Below the pieces are notes generated by a model. The model was not told where the DNA came from. It searched no databases and was given only the letters and a program-made list of their open reading frames with translations. Shown here piece after piece: positions 8,183 through 16,813 of a stretch of 64,000 bases of DNA. The translations under genes and the position numbers were made by a program. The first letter of the stretch is position 1, and each line of letters opens with the position of its first letter. This DNA comes from Paralteromonas sediminis. GTDB lineage: Bacteria; Pseudomonadota; Gammaproteobacteria; Enterobacterales; Alteromonadaceae. The stretch is taken from assembly GCF_003820355.1 (NCBI RefSeq), contig NZ_RPOK01000001.1, positions 398,847 to 462,846 on the forward strand, in the 5' to 3' direction.

Positions 8183-8635
8183 TTGGATTCTATTGACAAA
8201 AAGTTGCTGGCGGCCTTAGAAAATGATGCCAGGCAGTCATTTTCAGCCTTGGGCGAATGTGTGGGTTTGAGTAAAACGCCCTGTTGGAACAGAGTGAAGG
8301 CACTGAATGAAAGCGGTGTAGTGCAGAGTTATGGCGCCAGACTTGATCCGGAAAAGCTCGGCATTCACATAAAGGCCATTGTTCACGTAGTGGTGGATTT
8401 TGCGGAGTATCAGGCTTTCGAATCAGCGATCATTGCCCACCGTCAGGTGCGTTCCTGTCAGGCGGTAACCGGTGAGTTTGACTATGTACTCGAAGTGTTT
8501 GCTACCAACATGGGACAGTTTGACGAACTGTTAAGAAACCAGCTTAGCCAGCTGCCGGGGGTGCAGCGGTTCAATACTGCAATTGCCACGCGAAGTGTTA
8601 AAGTGGGTGCGCCTTATACTGGTATGATGATTTAG
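8183..8635 (+). CDS. Lrp/AsnC-family regulator, KynR-like
   Basis: An Lrp/AsnC transcription factor with an N-terminal winged HTH ('LDSIDKKLLAALENDAR', 'ALGECVGLSKTPCWNRVKALNESGVV') and a C-terminal RAM ligand-binding domain ('CQAVTGEFDYVLEVFATNM'). The frame is open further upstream, but the TTG at 8183 is preferred. It gives 150 residues, the normal family length, begins exactly at the conserved 'LDSIDKKLL', and has AGGG eight bases upstream. Divergence from kynA suggests control of tryptophan catabolism, by analogy with Pseudomonas KynR, which responds to kynurenine. The effector here is inference. Confidence 0.85.
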   Translation: MDSIDKKLLAALENDARQSFSALGECVGLSKTPCWNRVKALNESGVVQSYGARLDPEKLGIHIKAIVHVVVDFAEYQAFESAIIAHRQVRSCQAVTGEFDYVLEVFATNMGQFDELLRNQLSQLPGVQRFNTAIATRSVKVGAPYTGMMI

Positions 8636-8647
8636 TTAGCAACTCCA

Positions 8648-9370
8648 TTAGAGGGCTGTCAGCATCTGGCGTCGTAAATATGCAATTTGAGTTTGGTGGC
8701 TGAGGTTTTTCGGGCATACATCCTGGCAGCCCAACAGCGTCATACAGCCAAAAACCCCATTTTCATTGCCTAACACCTCGTAATAGTCTTTTGACGTGCG
8801 ACTGTCACGAGGATCGAGCGCAAATCGTGCCAGCTTTATCATTCCAACAGCACCAATAAATTCGTCTTTCATTGCTTTGGTGGCGCAAGCAGAGACGCAG
8901 CAACCACATTCAATACAACGGTCCAGTTCATAAATGGCTTCAGCCTTAGCTGGTTCCATACGTGCCTCAATCTGATGGATAGAGATGCTTTGCTCATGGT
9001 GGGAATGCAGCCAGGCTCCAATGCGTTCAGACAATGCCCGCATGAACTTACCCGTATTTACAGACAGGTCGCCAATCAGTTCAAAACCGGGTAACGGATG
9101 CAGATGTATATGCCCGTCTGTATACTGAGAAGTGAGTGTCCGACAGGCCAGAACAGGCGTACCGTTGACCACCATACCCGAGCTACCACAAATACCGGCG
9201 CGACAGACAAAATCAAACTTAAGGTCGGGAGCCTGATGTTCCCGGATGGCATTGAGTGCAATAAACAATGTCATGCCGTCTGTCTCTTCAAGCTGATACT
9301 GTTCTACACGAGGCTGATCGTTTTCAAGCTGAGGATCGAAGCGAAAAATATGGAAGGTGAGGGTTCTCAT
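8648..9370 (-). CDS. frdB: Fumarate reductase iron-sulfur subunit
   Basis: The 240-residue protein carries the N-terminal plant-type [2Fe-2S] ligands ('CRAGICGSSG' plus 'LACRTL') and the C-terminal ferredoxin-type clusters ('CIECGCCVSAC' and 'CMTLLGCQDVCPK'). It relays electrons between the cytochrome b subunit and the flavoprotein of a quinol:fumarate reductase/succinate dehydrogenase. The order frdC-frdA-frdB on the minus strand is that of the Wolinella-type enzyme. The ATG lies one base after the frdA stop region, so translation is coupled. The 3' end is 12 bp from the convergent Lrp gene. Confidence 0.93.
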   Translation of the reverse strand: MRTLTFHIFRFDPQLENDQPRVEQYQLEETDGMTLFIALNAIREHQAPDLKFDFVCRAGICGSSGMVVNGTPVLACRTLTSQYTDGHIHLHPLPGFELIGDLSVNTGKFMRALSERIGAWLHSHHEQSISIHQIEARMEPAKAEAIYELDRCIECGCCVSACATKAMKDEFIGAVGMIKLARFALDPRDSRTSKDYYEVLGNENGVFGCMTLLGCQDVCPKNLSHQTQIAYLRRQMLTAL

Positions 9371-9371
9371 T

Positions 9372-11279
9372 TCAGGCGTCTCCTATACGTTGATTAGCAG
9401 CCTTGTAGCGTTCTGGCAAATCAAGGGATATAGGGGAGTTCTCCTCTGCACTGCGTTTCGCTGTTTCGGGATGCTCAACCACGTTGGCATTACCGTAACC
9501 CCGTGACCCCGGGGGAATTTCCATACTGTTTACGTCGATGTCTTCATACGATATTGCAACCTGGTTATTGCGCCAGTGATAAATAGAACGTTTCAGCCAA
9601 TCGCGATCATTGCGTTCAGGATAGTCTTCTCTGGAGTGAGCACCACGGCTTTCTGTCCGCTTCAGTGCGCCAAGTGTTACGCATAGCGCAAGCTTTAACA
9701 TTTTAGGTACACGTAATGCCTCTTCTAATTCAGGATTACAGTGACTGACCTTATTCCTTACTGCAATGTTGTCGCACTGTTGGTAAAGCGCTTGCAATGA
9801 TTCATAGGCTTGCTGAAGTTCTGTTTGATTGCGAAAGATACCCACTTTGGTTGACATAATACGCTGCATCTGAGCTTTTAAAGTTTGGGCGCTGACACCT
9901 TCAGTGCGGTTGAGTATGTTGGTGATCTGTAAAGATTGCTGTTGGCAAAAGTGCTCAATAATACTGGTGTCGACCTGTAAGGTGTTTGCGTTGCAATGCT
10001 CGACTATATACTCACCCACTATCATGCCAGCCACCACAGTTTCTGCTACACTGTTTCCGCCAAGCCGGTTAAACCCGTGTAAGTCCCAACAGGCGGCTTC
10101 GCCAACAGAAAATAACCCTTTCAGGCCGATACTTTCACCCCGATGATCTGTGCGAATACCTCCCATAGAATAATGTTGTGTGGGTCTTACCGGGATGTAA
10201 TCGACAGCTGGGTCGATACCCAGAAAGTGTTCACAAATTTCTTTTACTTCCCTGAGGTTTTTTTCAATGTGTTCGCGACCCAGCAGGGTAATATCCAGCC
10301 AAAGGTGGTCGCCATAAGGTGATTTTACGCCTTTGCCTTTACGCATGTGTTCAGTCATGCGTCGCGACACAACATCCCGGGAGGCGAGCTCGGCTTTTTC
10401 CGGTTCGTAATCGGGCATAAAACGGTGCCCGTCTGCATCACGCAAAACCCCGCCATCCCCGCGACAGCCTTCGGTGGTCAAAATGCCCGCTGGAACAATG
10501 GCGGTTGGGTGAAACTGAATAGCTTCCATATTGGCCAGTGGGGCAAGTTCTGTTTCCAATGCCATGGCTGCACCGACACCATCACAAATGAGCGCATTGG
10601 TAGAAATCTCATAAATCCGCCCAAAGCCGCCAGTCGCTATGGTAGTTGCTTTGGCAACGATGGCATATATTTCCCCCGTTATCATGTCCCGAACAACGGC
10701 GCCCAAACATCTTCCCTGGTGGTGAATAAGACGCAATGCCTGTTGTCTTTCCCACACCGGAATATCTAGTTCAATGGCTTTATTATCCATGGTATAGAGC
10801 ATGCTGTGGCCGGTGCCGTCAGAGGTGTAACAGGTGCGCCATTTTTTGGTCCCGCCGAAGTCACGGGCAGTGATCAAACCGTGATCAGATTGTGCTTCCT
10901 CAATGGTTTGCTTTTCTGCGTTTACAATAACGTCGCGTTTACCTGCTGCTACTCGGTTCCAGGGCACGCCCCAAATTGCCAGCTCTCGCACCGCTTTGGG
11001 GGCAACATGGCAGAACATGCGAGCCACATGTTGGTCACACCCCCAATCGCTGCCACGTACGGTATCGGCGAAATGCACATCTTCATTGTCACCCTTACTC
11101 TTATAAGCAGAGGCTAGACTAGCCTGCATGCCGCCCTGTGCCGCCGCCGAGTGAGAGCGTTTTGCAGGTATGAGCGACAGGACAATCACCGCTAAACCAG
11201 CTTTTTTCCCAGCAATCGCCGTGCGTAAACCCGCCAGCCCGCCGCCTATGATCAAACTGTCAGTAACTTCTACTCTCAT
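9372..11279 (-). CDS. frdA: Fumarate reductase/succinate dehydrogenase flavoprotein subunit
   Basis: The catalytic flavoprotein interconverts fumarate and succinate. It starts with a Rossmann FAD motif ('[12 protein letters not shown]'). The FAD-linking His is His43 in '[12 protein letters not shown]', and the substrate segment '[21 protein letters not shown]' is intact, as is '[23 protein letters not shown]'. A longer frame exists upstream, but the ATG at 11279 begins just before the FAD motif and overlaps the frdC stop (ATGA), giving 635 residues. It sits in the cytoplasm on the membrane anchored by FrdC. Direction in vivo (respiratory fumarate reduction or succinate oxidation) cannot be told from sequence. 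Confidence 0.94.
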   Translation of the reverse strand: MRVEVTDSLIIGGGLAGLRTAIAGKKAGLAVIVLSLIPAKRSHSAAAQGGMQASLASAYKSKGDNEDVHFADTVRGSDWGCDQHVARMFCHVAPKAVRELAIWGVPWNRVAAGKRDVIVNAEKQTIEEAQSDHGLITARDFGGTKKWRTCYTSDGTGHSMLYTMDNKAIELDIPVWERQQALRLIHHQGRCLGAVVRDMITGEIYAIVAKATTIATGGFGRIYEISTNALICDGVGAAMALETELAPLANMEAIQFHPTAIVPAGILTTEGCRGDGGVLRDADGHRFMPDYEPEKAELASRDVVSRRMTEHMRKGKGVKSPYGDHLWLDITLLGREHIEKNLREVKEICEHFLGIDPAVDYIPVRPTQHYSMGGIRTDHRGESIGLKGLFSVGEAACWDLHGFNRLGGNSVAETVVAGMIVGEYIVEHCNANTLQVDTSIIEHFCQQQSLQITNILNRTEGVSAQTLKAQMQRIMSTKVGIFRNQTELQQAYESLQALYQQCDNIAVRNKVSHCNPELEEALRVPKMLKLALCVTLGALKRTESRGAHSREDYPERNDRDWLKRSIYHWRNNQVAISYEDIDVNSMEIPPGSRGYGNANVVEHPETAKRSAEENSPISLDLPERYKAANQRIGDA

Positions 11280-11956
11280 ACTGATGCCATCCCAATTTGT
11301 ATATACCGCACCAGTGCCGCACAACCAATGATTATGAATACACATGACAGGACATTTTTAACCGTTGCTAGACGAGGTCTGAAATGCGGTGAGTTAACAG
11401 GTATTAGGTTCCATTTTAGCCACACCCTGTAAAGCCCAACTGCAGCGTGTATCTCTGCTGCGACAAGCAGTGGTAGGTATAGCAACCAAAACCCTTGTTC
11501 ATAAATCCGAATGGAAGATTTAACCGGACCAATAGAATCGGGTTGCGTTAGCATGACAAAAAGATGAGGGGGAAGAAGAAATAAAATGACTATGCCCGTT
11601 ATGGCCTGTACCAGCCAGAAACGGGTGTCTCCGTGGTCGACAATCTGCATTTGTTGTCTTAATTTTCGCCATTGAATAAAGCTACTGGGTAACTTTCGGC
11701 ATGCCAGAACTGTGTGAATAACAAACAATGCAAATATAGCGGCAGCTATTAATGACACGATAACAGGAAAACCTGAGCCGTCTTCAGTAAGGAATGCCAG
11801 TTCCATGGTTTTGGCAACCCAACGCATGGCGTCCTGGCTTATCAAAATGGACGACACCAAGATAAGATGCACCCAAAGAAATAGCGCTAGCATAGCGCCT
11901 GTTAGGCTCTGTAGGGCATCAAGCTGCCCTTGTTTTGTCAGTGCAAGGCGATACAC
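11276..11956 (-). CDS. frdC: Fumarate reductase cytochrome b subunit
   Basis: The 226-residue integral membrane protein has five predicted TM helices and several helix-borne histidines (for example 'LFLWVHLIL', 'LFVIHTVLA', 'LPPHLFVML', 'AAEIHAAVG'). This matches the dihaem single-subunit anchor of Wolinella-type fumarate reductases. It binds the quinone and passes electrons to FrdB. The start is GTG at 11956 with GGAAGC upstream. A 14-bp FNR-like dyad lies ~60 bp upstream, suggesting induction at low oxygen. Confidence 0.88.
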   Translation of the reverse strand: MYRLALTKQGQLDALQSLTGAMLALFLWVHLILVSSILISQDAMRWVAKTMELAFLTEDGSGFPVIVSLIAAAIFALFVIHTVLACRKLPSSFIQWRKLRQQMQIVDHGDTRFWLVQAITGIVILFLLPPHLFVMLTQPDSIGPVKSSIRIYEQGFWLLYLPLLVAAEIHAAVGLYRVWLKWNLIPVNSPHFRPRLATVKNVLSCVFIIIGCAALVRYIQIGMASV

Positions 11957-12014
11957 ATTCTGCTTCCAGCATCGGGTTGTTACGATACTGTAGCTGACAC
12001 CTCAACAAAAAAAC

Positions 12015-12028
12015 TTGATTTACCTCAA
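12015..12028 (-). promoter_or_regulatory. Candidate FNR/CRP-type box upstream of frdCAB
   Basis: TTGATTTACCTCAA is a dyad of the TTGA-N6-TCAA type, one mismatch from the FNR consensus TTGAT-N4-ATCAA. It ends 59 bp upstream of the frdC start and overlaps the stop codon of the ArsR-type gene. The position suits class II or nearby activation of an anaerobic respiratory operon. It may equally be a CRP site; the match alone does not decide. Confidence 0.5.
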
Positions 12029-12345
12029 AGTGGGTCGTCGGCGCAAAACAACTTATACAATACAGCAATCACTTCAGTCACTTCATGACTGTTGAGTGAA
12101 TAATAAATGGTTTGCGCATCCCGTCGTGTCGTGACATAGGCTTCTTTGCGCAGCCAAGCAAGGTGTTGAGATAAAGAAGACTGGGGAATGGGAATAATGT
12201 CATTCAGTTCAGACACACATAGCTCGCCATTTTGCAGCACACATAAAATCATCAATCTATAGCGATTACCCAGCGCCTTCAATAAATTGATGGCTTGCTG
12301 GGCATTGGCTTCCATTTTGGCAAAGTCTTGCATAAGCAGTGTCAA
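12025..12345 (-). CDS. ArsR/SmtB-family repressor, BigR/PigS (sulfide-sensing) type
   Basis: A 106-residue winged-helix repressor with 'LKALGNRYRLMIL' and the recognition helix 'IPQSSLSQHLAWLRKEAYV' followed by the wing 'RRDAQTIYYSL'. Cys43 ('GELCVSEL') and Cys101 ('KLFCADD') are placed like the redox pair of BigR/SqrR, which form a sulfur bridge when persulfides appear; Cys35 is extra. The gene closes the minus-strand operon with persulfide dioxygenase and two transporters, 6 bp after the last. The TTG at 12345 is used because AGGG lies just upstream; ATG at 12333 lacks one. It probably represses its own operon and the divergent one through the palindrome near 14095. Confidence 0.8.
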   Translation of the reverse strand: MTLLMQDFAKMEANAQQAINLLKALGNRYRLMILCVLQNGELCVSELNDIIPIPQSSLSQHLAWLRKEAYVTTRRDAQTIYYSLNSHEVTEVIAVLYKLFCADDPL

Positions 12346-12351
12346 TTCGCC

Positions 12352-12765
12352 CTATTTAGCGTTGATTCGACGGGCGACTATCATGCCAATTAACATGGCA
12401 AGAATAAACCCAAATACTTTGTCTTCCATACCACTGATATTCGCAATGGCCGGACCCGGACAAATACCGGACAAGCCCCATCCAATACCAAATAAAACAG
12501 CGCCAATGACTAATGGTTTATCAATTGAATTGGCGGAAGGAAGAAAAAATGACTTCTCGAATAACGGGCTAGTAAGTTGTTTCTTCACAATCTGAAAACC
12601 GGGGATAAACACCATCAGCGCGCCGCCCATAACAAATGCCAGGCTAGCATCCCAGTCTCCAGCAACATCTAAGAAGCCCAATACTTTTTGTGGGTCGACC
12701 ATGCCTGATATCGTCAATCCCATACCAAACCCAATGCCGGCAAGTAACGCAAACAAAAAATTCAT
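12352..12765 (-). CDS. YeeE/YedE-family membrane protein (PmpB-like half)
   Basis: A 137-residue protein with four predicted TM segments and YeeE/YedE signatures 'GLTISGMVDPQKVLGFLD' and 'GIGWGLSGICPGPA'. The conserved Cys in 'GICPGPA' is typical of transporters moving thiosulfate or sulfur groups. The frame extends upstream to 12894, but the ATG at 12765 overlaps the stop of the partner gene (TAATG) and starts at the first hydrophobic segment. It pairs with the next gene, the other half of a YeeE-like channel. In Serratia the equivalent pair pmpA/pmpB is under the ArsR-type protein PigS. Confidence 0.82.
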   Translation of the reverse strand: MNFLFALLAGIGFGMGLTISGMVDPQKVLGFLDVAGDWDASLAFVMGGALMVFIPGFQIVKKQLTSPLFEKSFFLPSANSIDKPLVIGAVLFGIGWGLSGICPGPAIANISGMEDKVFGFILAMLIGMIVARRINAK

Positions 12766-13178
12766 TAGGCAACTCCCATTACGTGGCGGACAATAAAAAC
12801 GGTGATCGCCGCAGTGATCATGAAGACCATCACTGAGGTGATCGAACGCGGAGACAGGCGACCAATGCCACAAATACCATGGCCACTTGTACATCCTGAG
12901 CCATAGGCACTGCCAAAACCAACCAGTAAGCCGCCGGCTATCATCATCGCCCAGCTGCCTTCTATTGCAGGCAGTGAGAATCCTGTTGTACTTAAAATGA
13001 TAGGACCCAGAATTAATCCCAGCACGAACATCCAGCGCCAGCCGTTACCGGGTTGTATCGTCAATAGGTTACCAAGAATACCGGATATGCCGGCAATTCT
13101 GCCACTTGCTATCAGCAACAGCAGCGCTGATAAGCCTAAAATAACGCCCCCAGCCAAGGGCTCAAAGAATTGTGTCAC
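12765..13178 (-). CDS. YeeE/YedE-family membrane protein (PmpA-like half)
   Basis: A 137-residue membrane protein with 'GRIAGISGILG' and 'GSAYGSGCTSGHGICGIGRLSPRS', the N-terminal half signature of YeeE/YedE transporters including the conserved Cys of 'GSGCTSGHG'. The GTG start overlaps the stop of the dioxygenase gene (GTGA) and has GAGGAG seven bases upstream. With the adjacent half it probably forms one transporter for thiosulfate, persulfide or sulfite. The substrate is inferred from family and context only. Confidence 0.83.
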   Translation of the reverse strand: MTQFFEPLAGGVILGLSALLLLIASGRIAGISGILGNLLTIQPGNGWRWMFVLGLILGPIILSTTGFSLPAIEGSWAMMIAGGLLVGFGSAYGSGCTSGHGICGIGRLSPRSITSVMVFMITAAITVFIVRHVMGVA

Positions 13179-14050
13179 TTTACATCTCCTCGGGTAAAAC
13201 TGATGGGTTGTTTGATATAACGTTTTCCATTTGCTGCCTTGGGCGGCAACTGACCGGCGCTAATATTGAGTTGAACTGACGGATAAAGGAGGCGCGGAAT
13301 ATCCAACGTTTCGTCTCGGCTCTCTCGCAGTTGCACAAACGCTTCACAGGTAGTGCCTGTGTGTATGTGGATGTTGTTTTTTCTGCTCTGTGCAACAGTG
13401 CAGTGATACTGCAGTGCTCTGCCTTTCGGTTGATAGTCATGGCACATCCACAGCACAGTGTCATCGGCAAGTTGATGCAGTTTTTCTATGCTTTTAAATA
13501 GAACCGCTGCACTGCCTCCAGGAAAGTCACAACGTGCCGTGCCTCCATCTGGCATAAACAAGGTGTCGCCTACAAAGGCATTGCCGTCGATAAGGTATGT
13601 CACGCTGTCATTCGTATGACCGGGCGTGCTCAATACAGTTACCTCTGTATTTCCCAATGAAAAGGAATCACCATCTTCAAATAAGTGGCCAAACTGACGT
13701 CCATCAGTTGGGATGTGTGACTCAGACAGGTCAAAAAAATCAACAAATGTTTTTTGCACGTGTACAACACCTGCGCCAGCAGCAAGCTTTCCACCTAGCT
13801 GTGTTTTTAAATAGTGAGCGGCAGAGATGTGGTCAGCGTGAGCGTGAGTCTCTAGGATCCATGTAACATGGAGATTATTTTCGTGGATGAAGGCTATTTG
13901 CTTGTCAGCAAACTCTGTCCAAAGCTTCCCCGAATGCGCTGTGTAATCTAGTGCACTGTCTATGATCATAGCCTCACGACTGGCTGTTTCATAGACCACA
14001 TAACTTATGGTTGAACTGGCTTGGTGAAAAAAGGCATTTATAGAAATCAC
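13175..14050 (-). CDS. Persulfide dioxygenase-like metallo-beta-lactamase protein (Blh/ETHE1 type)
   Basis: A metallo-beta-lactamase fold protein with 'HAHADH' (His69, His71, Asp73, His74), 'TPGHTND' and 'GDTLFMPDGG', the pattern of Blh/ETHE1 enzymes. These iron dioxygenases oxidise glutathione persulfide to sulfite. The frame continues upstream to 14209, but GTG at 14050 has GAGG seven bases upstream, and the residues before it are AT-rich promoter DNA. It is the first gene of a four-gene operon with two YeeE-type halves and a BigR-type repressor, the classical BigR regulon. No fused rhodanese domain is present; a separate rhodanese is encoded in the divergent operon. Confidence 0.85.
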   Translation of the reverse strand: MISINAFFHQASSTISYVVYETASREAMIIDSALDYTAHSGKLWTEFADKQIAFIHENNLHVTWILETHAHADHISAAHYLKTQLGGKLAAGAGVVHVQKTFVDFFDLSESHIPTDGRQFGHLFEDGDSFSLGNTEVTVLSTPGHTNDSVTYLIDGNAFVGDTLFMPDGGTARCDFPGGSAAVLFKSIEKLHQLADDTVLWMCHDYQPKGRALQYHCTVAQSRKNNIHIHTGTTCEAFVQLRESRDETLDIPRLLYPSVQLNISAGQLPPKAANGKRYIKQPISFTRGDVK

Positions 14051-14082
14051 AACATTACCTCTGGCATTTATTTCTATATATC

Positions 14083-14106
14083 GTATATTATAAATATAAG
14101 ATATAC
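14083..14106. promoter_or_regulatory. Candidate BigR-type operator (AT-rich palindrome)
   Basis: GTATAT-N12-ATATAC forms a 24-bp inverted repeat in a very AT-rich divergent promoter between the dioxygenase operon and the TauE/rhodanese operon. BigR-family repressors bind AT-rich imperfect palindromes in this position. Binding is inferred from context. Confidence 0.45.
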
Positions 14107-14123
14107 AAATAAAGAGAAGACTT

Positions 14124-14891
14124 TTGTTAACCGTTATTATTAGTGCTGTACTCATAGGGCTTAGTCTAGGGCTGCTCGGTGCCGGTGGTTCTATATTGAC
14201 TGTACCCATGCTTGCCTATGGCGTTGGCTTCTCAGAGAAGCAAGCTATTGTTGGCGGTCTGTTTATTGTGGCAGCAATAAGCTTAAGCACCGTTTTGATG
14301 AATTTACGTGGCGGTCGAATCGCGTTTAATGCTGCCGCTTGGCTCTCTGTTACGGGTATGTTGGGGAGTGCGTTAGCGGCAAGTGCTTCTCACTGGATAA
14401 GCGGAAATCTGCAGTTTTTATTATTAGCTATCATTATGTTATTTGCTGGTCGGAGAATGCTGGCTGCCTCAAACATTGAGGCGCAATACAAAACGTCAAG
14501 TCGGGGACGTTTGTTTATTACCGGCCTCTTACTGGGCGGGACCACTGGGCTAGTGGGAGTTGGAGGTGGCTTTCTCATTGTGCCTGCCTTGGTAACATTA
14601 CTGAACGTGCCTATGCGACTGGCTGTGAATACGAGCTTAACGGTTATCTTTTTCAATGCCAGTGCGGGTTTTGGCTATCATTTCTTTGCTAATCCTGTGT
14701 TGATTAATCAAATCGACTGGCAGGTTCTACTGATATTTACAGTGGTTGGCATTGCAGGAAGTTTTGCTGGGCAATTTCTGGCGAAAAAACTTCCCCAACA
14801 TACACTGAAAAAAGGGTTTGCCTGGCTCATTCTTTTCATTGCTTTAGGCGTACTCACTCATTCACTTAGTCAATTGTTCACAGGTATATGA
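14124..14891 (+). CDS. TauE/SafE-family sulfur-compound permease
   Basis: A 255-residue membrane protein with about eight TM segments and the two internal TauE/SafE glycine signatures ('GLLGAGGSILTVPMLAYG' and 'GLVGVGGGFLIVPALVTL'). The family exports sulfite, sulfoacetate or other sulfur anions. Divergent from a persulfide dioxygenase, it most plausibly exports the sulfite that enzyme makes. It corresponds to PmpC of the Serratia PigS regulon. The start is TTG with AGAGAAGA just upstream. Its stop overlaps the rhodanese start (ATGA). Confidence 0.87.
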   Translation: MLTVIISAVLIGLSLGLLGAGGSILTVPMLAYGVGFSEKQAIVGGLFIVAAISLSTVLMNLRGGRIAFNAAAWLSVTGMLGSALAASASHWISGNLQFLLLAIIMLFAGRRMLAASNIEAQYKTSSRGRLFITGLLLGGTTGLVGVGGGFLIVPALVTLLNVPMRLAVNTSLTVIFFNASAGFGYHFFANPVLINQIDWQVLLIFTVVGIAGSFAGQFLAKKLPQHTLKKGFAWLILFIALGVLTHSLSQLFTGI

Positions 14892-15349
14892 TTATGACAA
14901 AGCTTTTAAATGGCAGACAGTTAGTCAGTATAATTCAAGGGGAAATTCAGCAGTGTGACTGTGAAGCCTTAAGCGAAGCCCTTCAACAAGGCGCTATCGT
15001 TATTGATATTCGTGAAGAGGCAGAAGTGAATTTAGGTATGATCCCAGGCGCGGTGCATATTCCAAGGGGGGTATTAGAAATGGAATTAACATCGCTTGAT
15101 GCAATTAGCCATGAACAGGACCCATTGTCAGCACTGGCAACACGACCGGTATACCTTTATTGTCGTTCTGGTGCCCGCTCTGCTCTTGCCGCCAAGTCGC
15201 TGGAGTCTATGGGGCTGACCAAAGTGTGGTCTGTAGCCGGTGGTTTTAATCGCTGGTTAGCGCTGGAAAAACCCATTATTTCGAGTAAGGAGGCCAAAGT
15301 GTGGGAGGTTGATGGACTATTTGCGTGGGAGCAGGGAGGAGGGATTTAA
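14888..15349 (+). CDS. Single-domain rhodanese-like sulfurtransferase
   Basis: The 153-residue protein has a rhodanese fold: 'IVIDIREEAEVNLGMIPGAVHIPRG' and the active-site loop 'YCRSGARSA' with catalytic Cys92. 'GFNRWL' closes the domain. It transfers sulfane sulfur, probably converting glutathione persulfide and sulfite to thiosulfate or supplying persulfide, in line with the neighbouring dioxygenase and permease. It has an N-terminal extension of about 30 residues before the domain, with two extra cysteines ('QQCDCEA'). The start overlaps the permease stop. Confidence 0.88.
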   Translation: MIMTKLLNGRQLVSIIQGEIQQCDCEALSEALQQGAIVIDIREEAEVNLGMIPGAVHIPRGVLEMELTSLDAISHEQDPLSALATRPVYLYCRSGARSALAAKSLESMGLTKVWSVAGGFNRWLALEKPIISSKEAKVWEVDGLFAWEQGGGI

Positions 15350-15395
15350 TTCACAGACTGTGCTAAGCTCGCGGCGTCTTCAGGAAGGAAAACCG

Positions 15396-16562
15396 ATGCC
15401 GCATTCTGCTACTAAACTTTTCATATTCTTTGCACTACTTTTATTACTATTTGGTTGCACAGTGCCCATTTCTGAGCAACCTACGCCATCTAAAATTCCG
15501 GCTAAGCAGCCAGATAACGCGAATGAAGAGCGCAGGCCCAGTTTTTTACCAGATGCCCCTGTTGGTTACGAATGGCGTTTAATTCCTAAACATTCCGATG
15601 AGTTTACAACGCCCTATTTAGACACTGCTAAGTGGCAGTATATCTCCAGTGAAAACAATCCTAAGGCTTTAATAGCAGAGAGTGTGATTAATTTAGGAGG
15701 GCGAAGCCGATTAAATGCAATTAGAACGGCAGAGCCGGTAAGCAACGGATATACCGAATGGCGTTTAAGAACGATATTACCTACCTTTAACGGTCAATTA
15801 GCTTTGTTGCCAGCACTTCAAACCGTCACGGGGTGTTTAACTGGGTTGCAAATCAATATGAGTAGCGACAGCGTTGAAGGCAGTGTTCAGCGTTTCCCAA
15901 AGCAAAATTGTGACGCGCTTCAGATTGCGAGCAGCAATGCGGGCTGGTCGCAAGAAAAAACCGACAGAACCAAGTTTATAACCTTAGGAATTTGGCGGCA
16001 GTCAGCCAATAAGATAGGGATTACGCTGGATGGGCGCCCTGTTATATTGGAAAGCGATATGCACCTAGGATCAGATGAAGCCATGGTATTGGCGATGCAA
16101 GGCGATATGCAAATTGACCATATGCGCCATTATGTTCTTCAAAAAGCGCCAAACAATCTACTTAGGGCTCCTGATTTTGAAGGAGACGACAAAGCTCGCC
16201 ATTGGCGTCTTTCCAGCCCCAATGCTCGTTTCGTCAGCACGCCGAATCGCATATTTACTCACTCCTACGCCCTTGAAATTGGCGCTAACAGCCGAGCCAT
16301 GCAGGCGCTTGTGCTGCCCAGCAAAGGCACTTACACGCTAACTGGTTTTGCGAAAAAGATCGCAGGCGATGCGGGCGCAGTCGTGTCAGTAATCGATACC
16401 AAAGGCGATGTGTTGGCACAAGCCAGAGTGGTCTCATCACAATTTTCACCTTTGTCTCTTGCGTTTAACGTACAAAAGAAGCAACCAGTTAGTATTGTGA
16501 TAAGCAATACAGACAAGCATTCGGTCAGTGTGCTTGATACCTTGTCTTTGCGAGCCCGCTAG
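15396..16562 (+). CDS. Lipoprotein with GH16-like lectin fold, probably non-catalytic
   Basis: The frame is open from 15309, but the ATG at 15396 has AGGAAGGA six bases upstream and yields a lipoprotein signal with lipobox 'LLFGC'. After a Pro-rich linker, 'HSDEFTTPYLDTAKWQYIS' matches the opening strand of GH16/concanavalin-like glycanases. 'LGIWRQSANKIGITLDGRPV' matches a later strand. The catalytic ExDxxE motif of GH16 is not visible, so it may bind rather than cleave polysaccharide. The last ~120 residues resemble a beta-sandwich carbohydrate-binding module. Its stop overlaps that of the convergent yqaE-like gene on a CTAG. Confidence 0.65.
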   Translation: MPHSATKLFIFFALLLLLFGCTVPISEQPTPSKIPAKQPDNANEERRPSFLPDAPVGYEWRLIPKHSDEFTTPYLDTAKWQYISSENNPKALIAESVINLGGRSRLNAIRTAEPVSNGYTEWRLRTILPTFNGQLALLPALQTVTGCLTGLQINMSSDSVEGSVQRFPKQNCDALQIASSNAGWSQEKTDRTKFITLGIWRQSANKIGITLDGRPVILESDMHLGSDEAMVLAMQGDMQIDHMRHYVLQKAPNNLLRAPDFEGDDKARHWRLSSPNARFVSTPNRIFTHSYALEIGANSRAMQALVLPSKGTYTLTGFAKKIAGDAGAVVSVIDTKGDVLAQARVVSSQFSPLSLAFNVQKKQPVSIVISNTDKHSVSVLDTLSLRAR

Positions 16563-16741
16563 CCCTTTTTATTGGTGGCAACTAACCAAACAGCGTGAAT
16601 CACGCCTGGAAGCCATCCTAAGATGCATAAGATAATATTGATAAAGAAGTGCTTGCTGAACCCTACTTGTAACAGAGCCCCCAGAGGCGGAAGTAAAATC
16701 GCAAGAATTAGATTAACGATATTGACGTTATTTCCAGACAT
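16559..16741 (-). CDS. YqaE/Pmp3-family small membrane protein
   Basis: A roughly 60-residue, two-TM protein with the Pmp3/UPF0057 pattern: 'NLILAILLPPLGALLQVG' followed by 'FFINIILCILGWLPGVIHAVWLV'. Members are stress-associated proteins of the inner membrane thought to affect membrane potential. AGAGG eight bases upstream favours the ATG at 16741 over the one at 16747. Confidence 0.9.
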   Translation of the reverse strand: MSGNNVNIVNLILAILLPPLGALLQVGFSKHFFINIILCILGWLPGVIHAVWLVATNKKG

Positions 16742-16813
16742 AGTCATTTCCTCTTATTTTTTAACAATGCCTATTTTGGTATGGGCATATACACCCTGAA
16801 TGAATAGGGTAAG

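Noticed and set aside
10347-10769. 140-codon ORF opposite frdA
   Set aside because: It is the antisense shadow of the FAD-binding region of frdA, which has clear function and codon bias.
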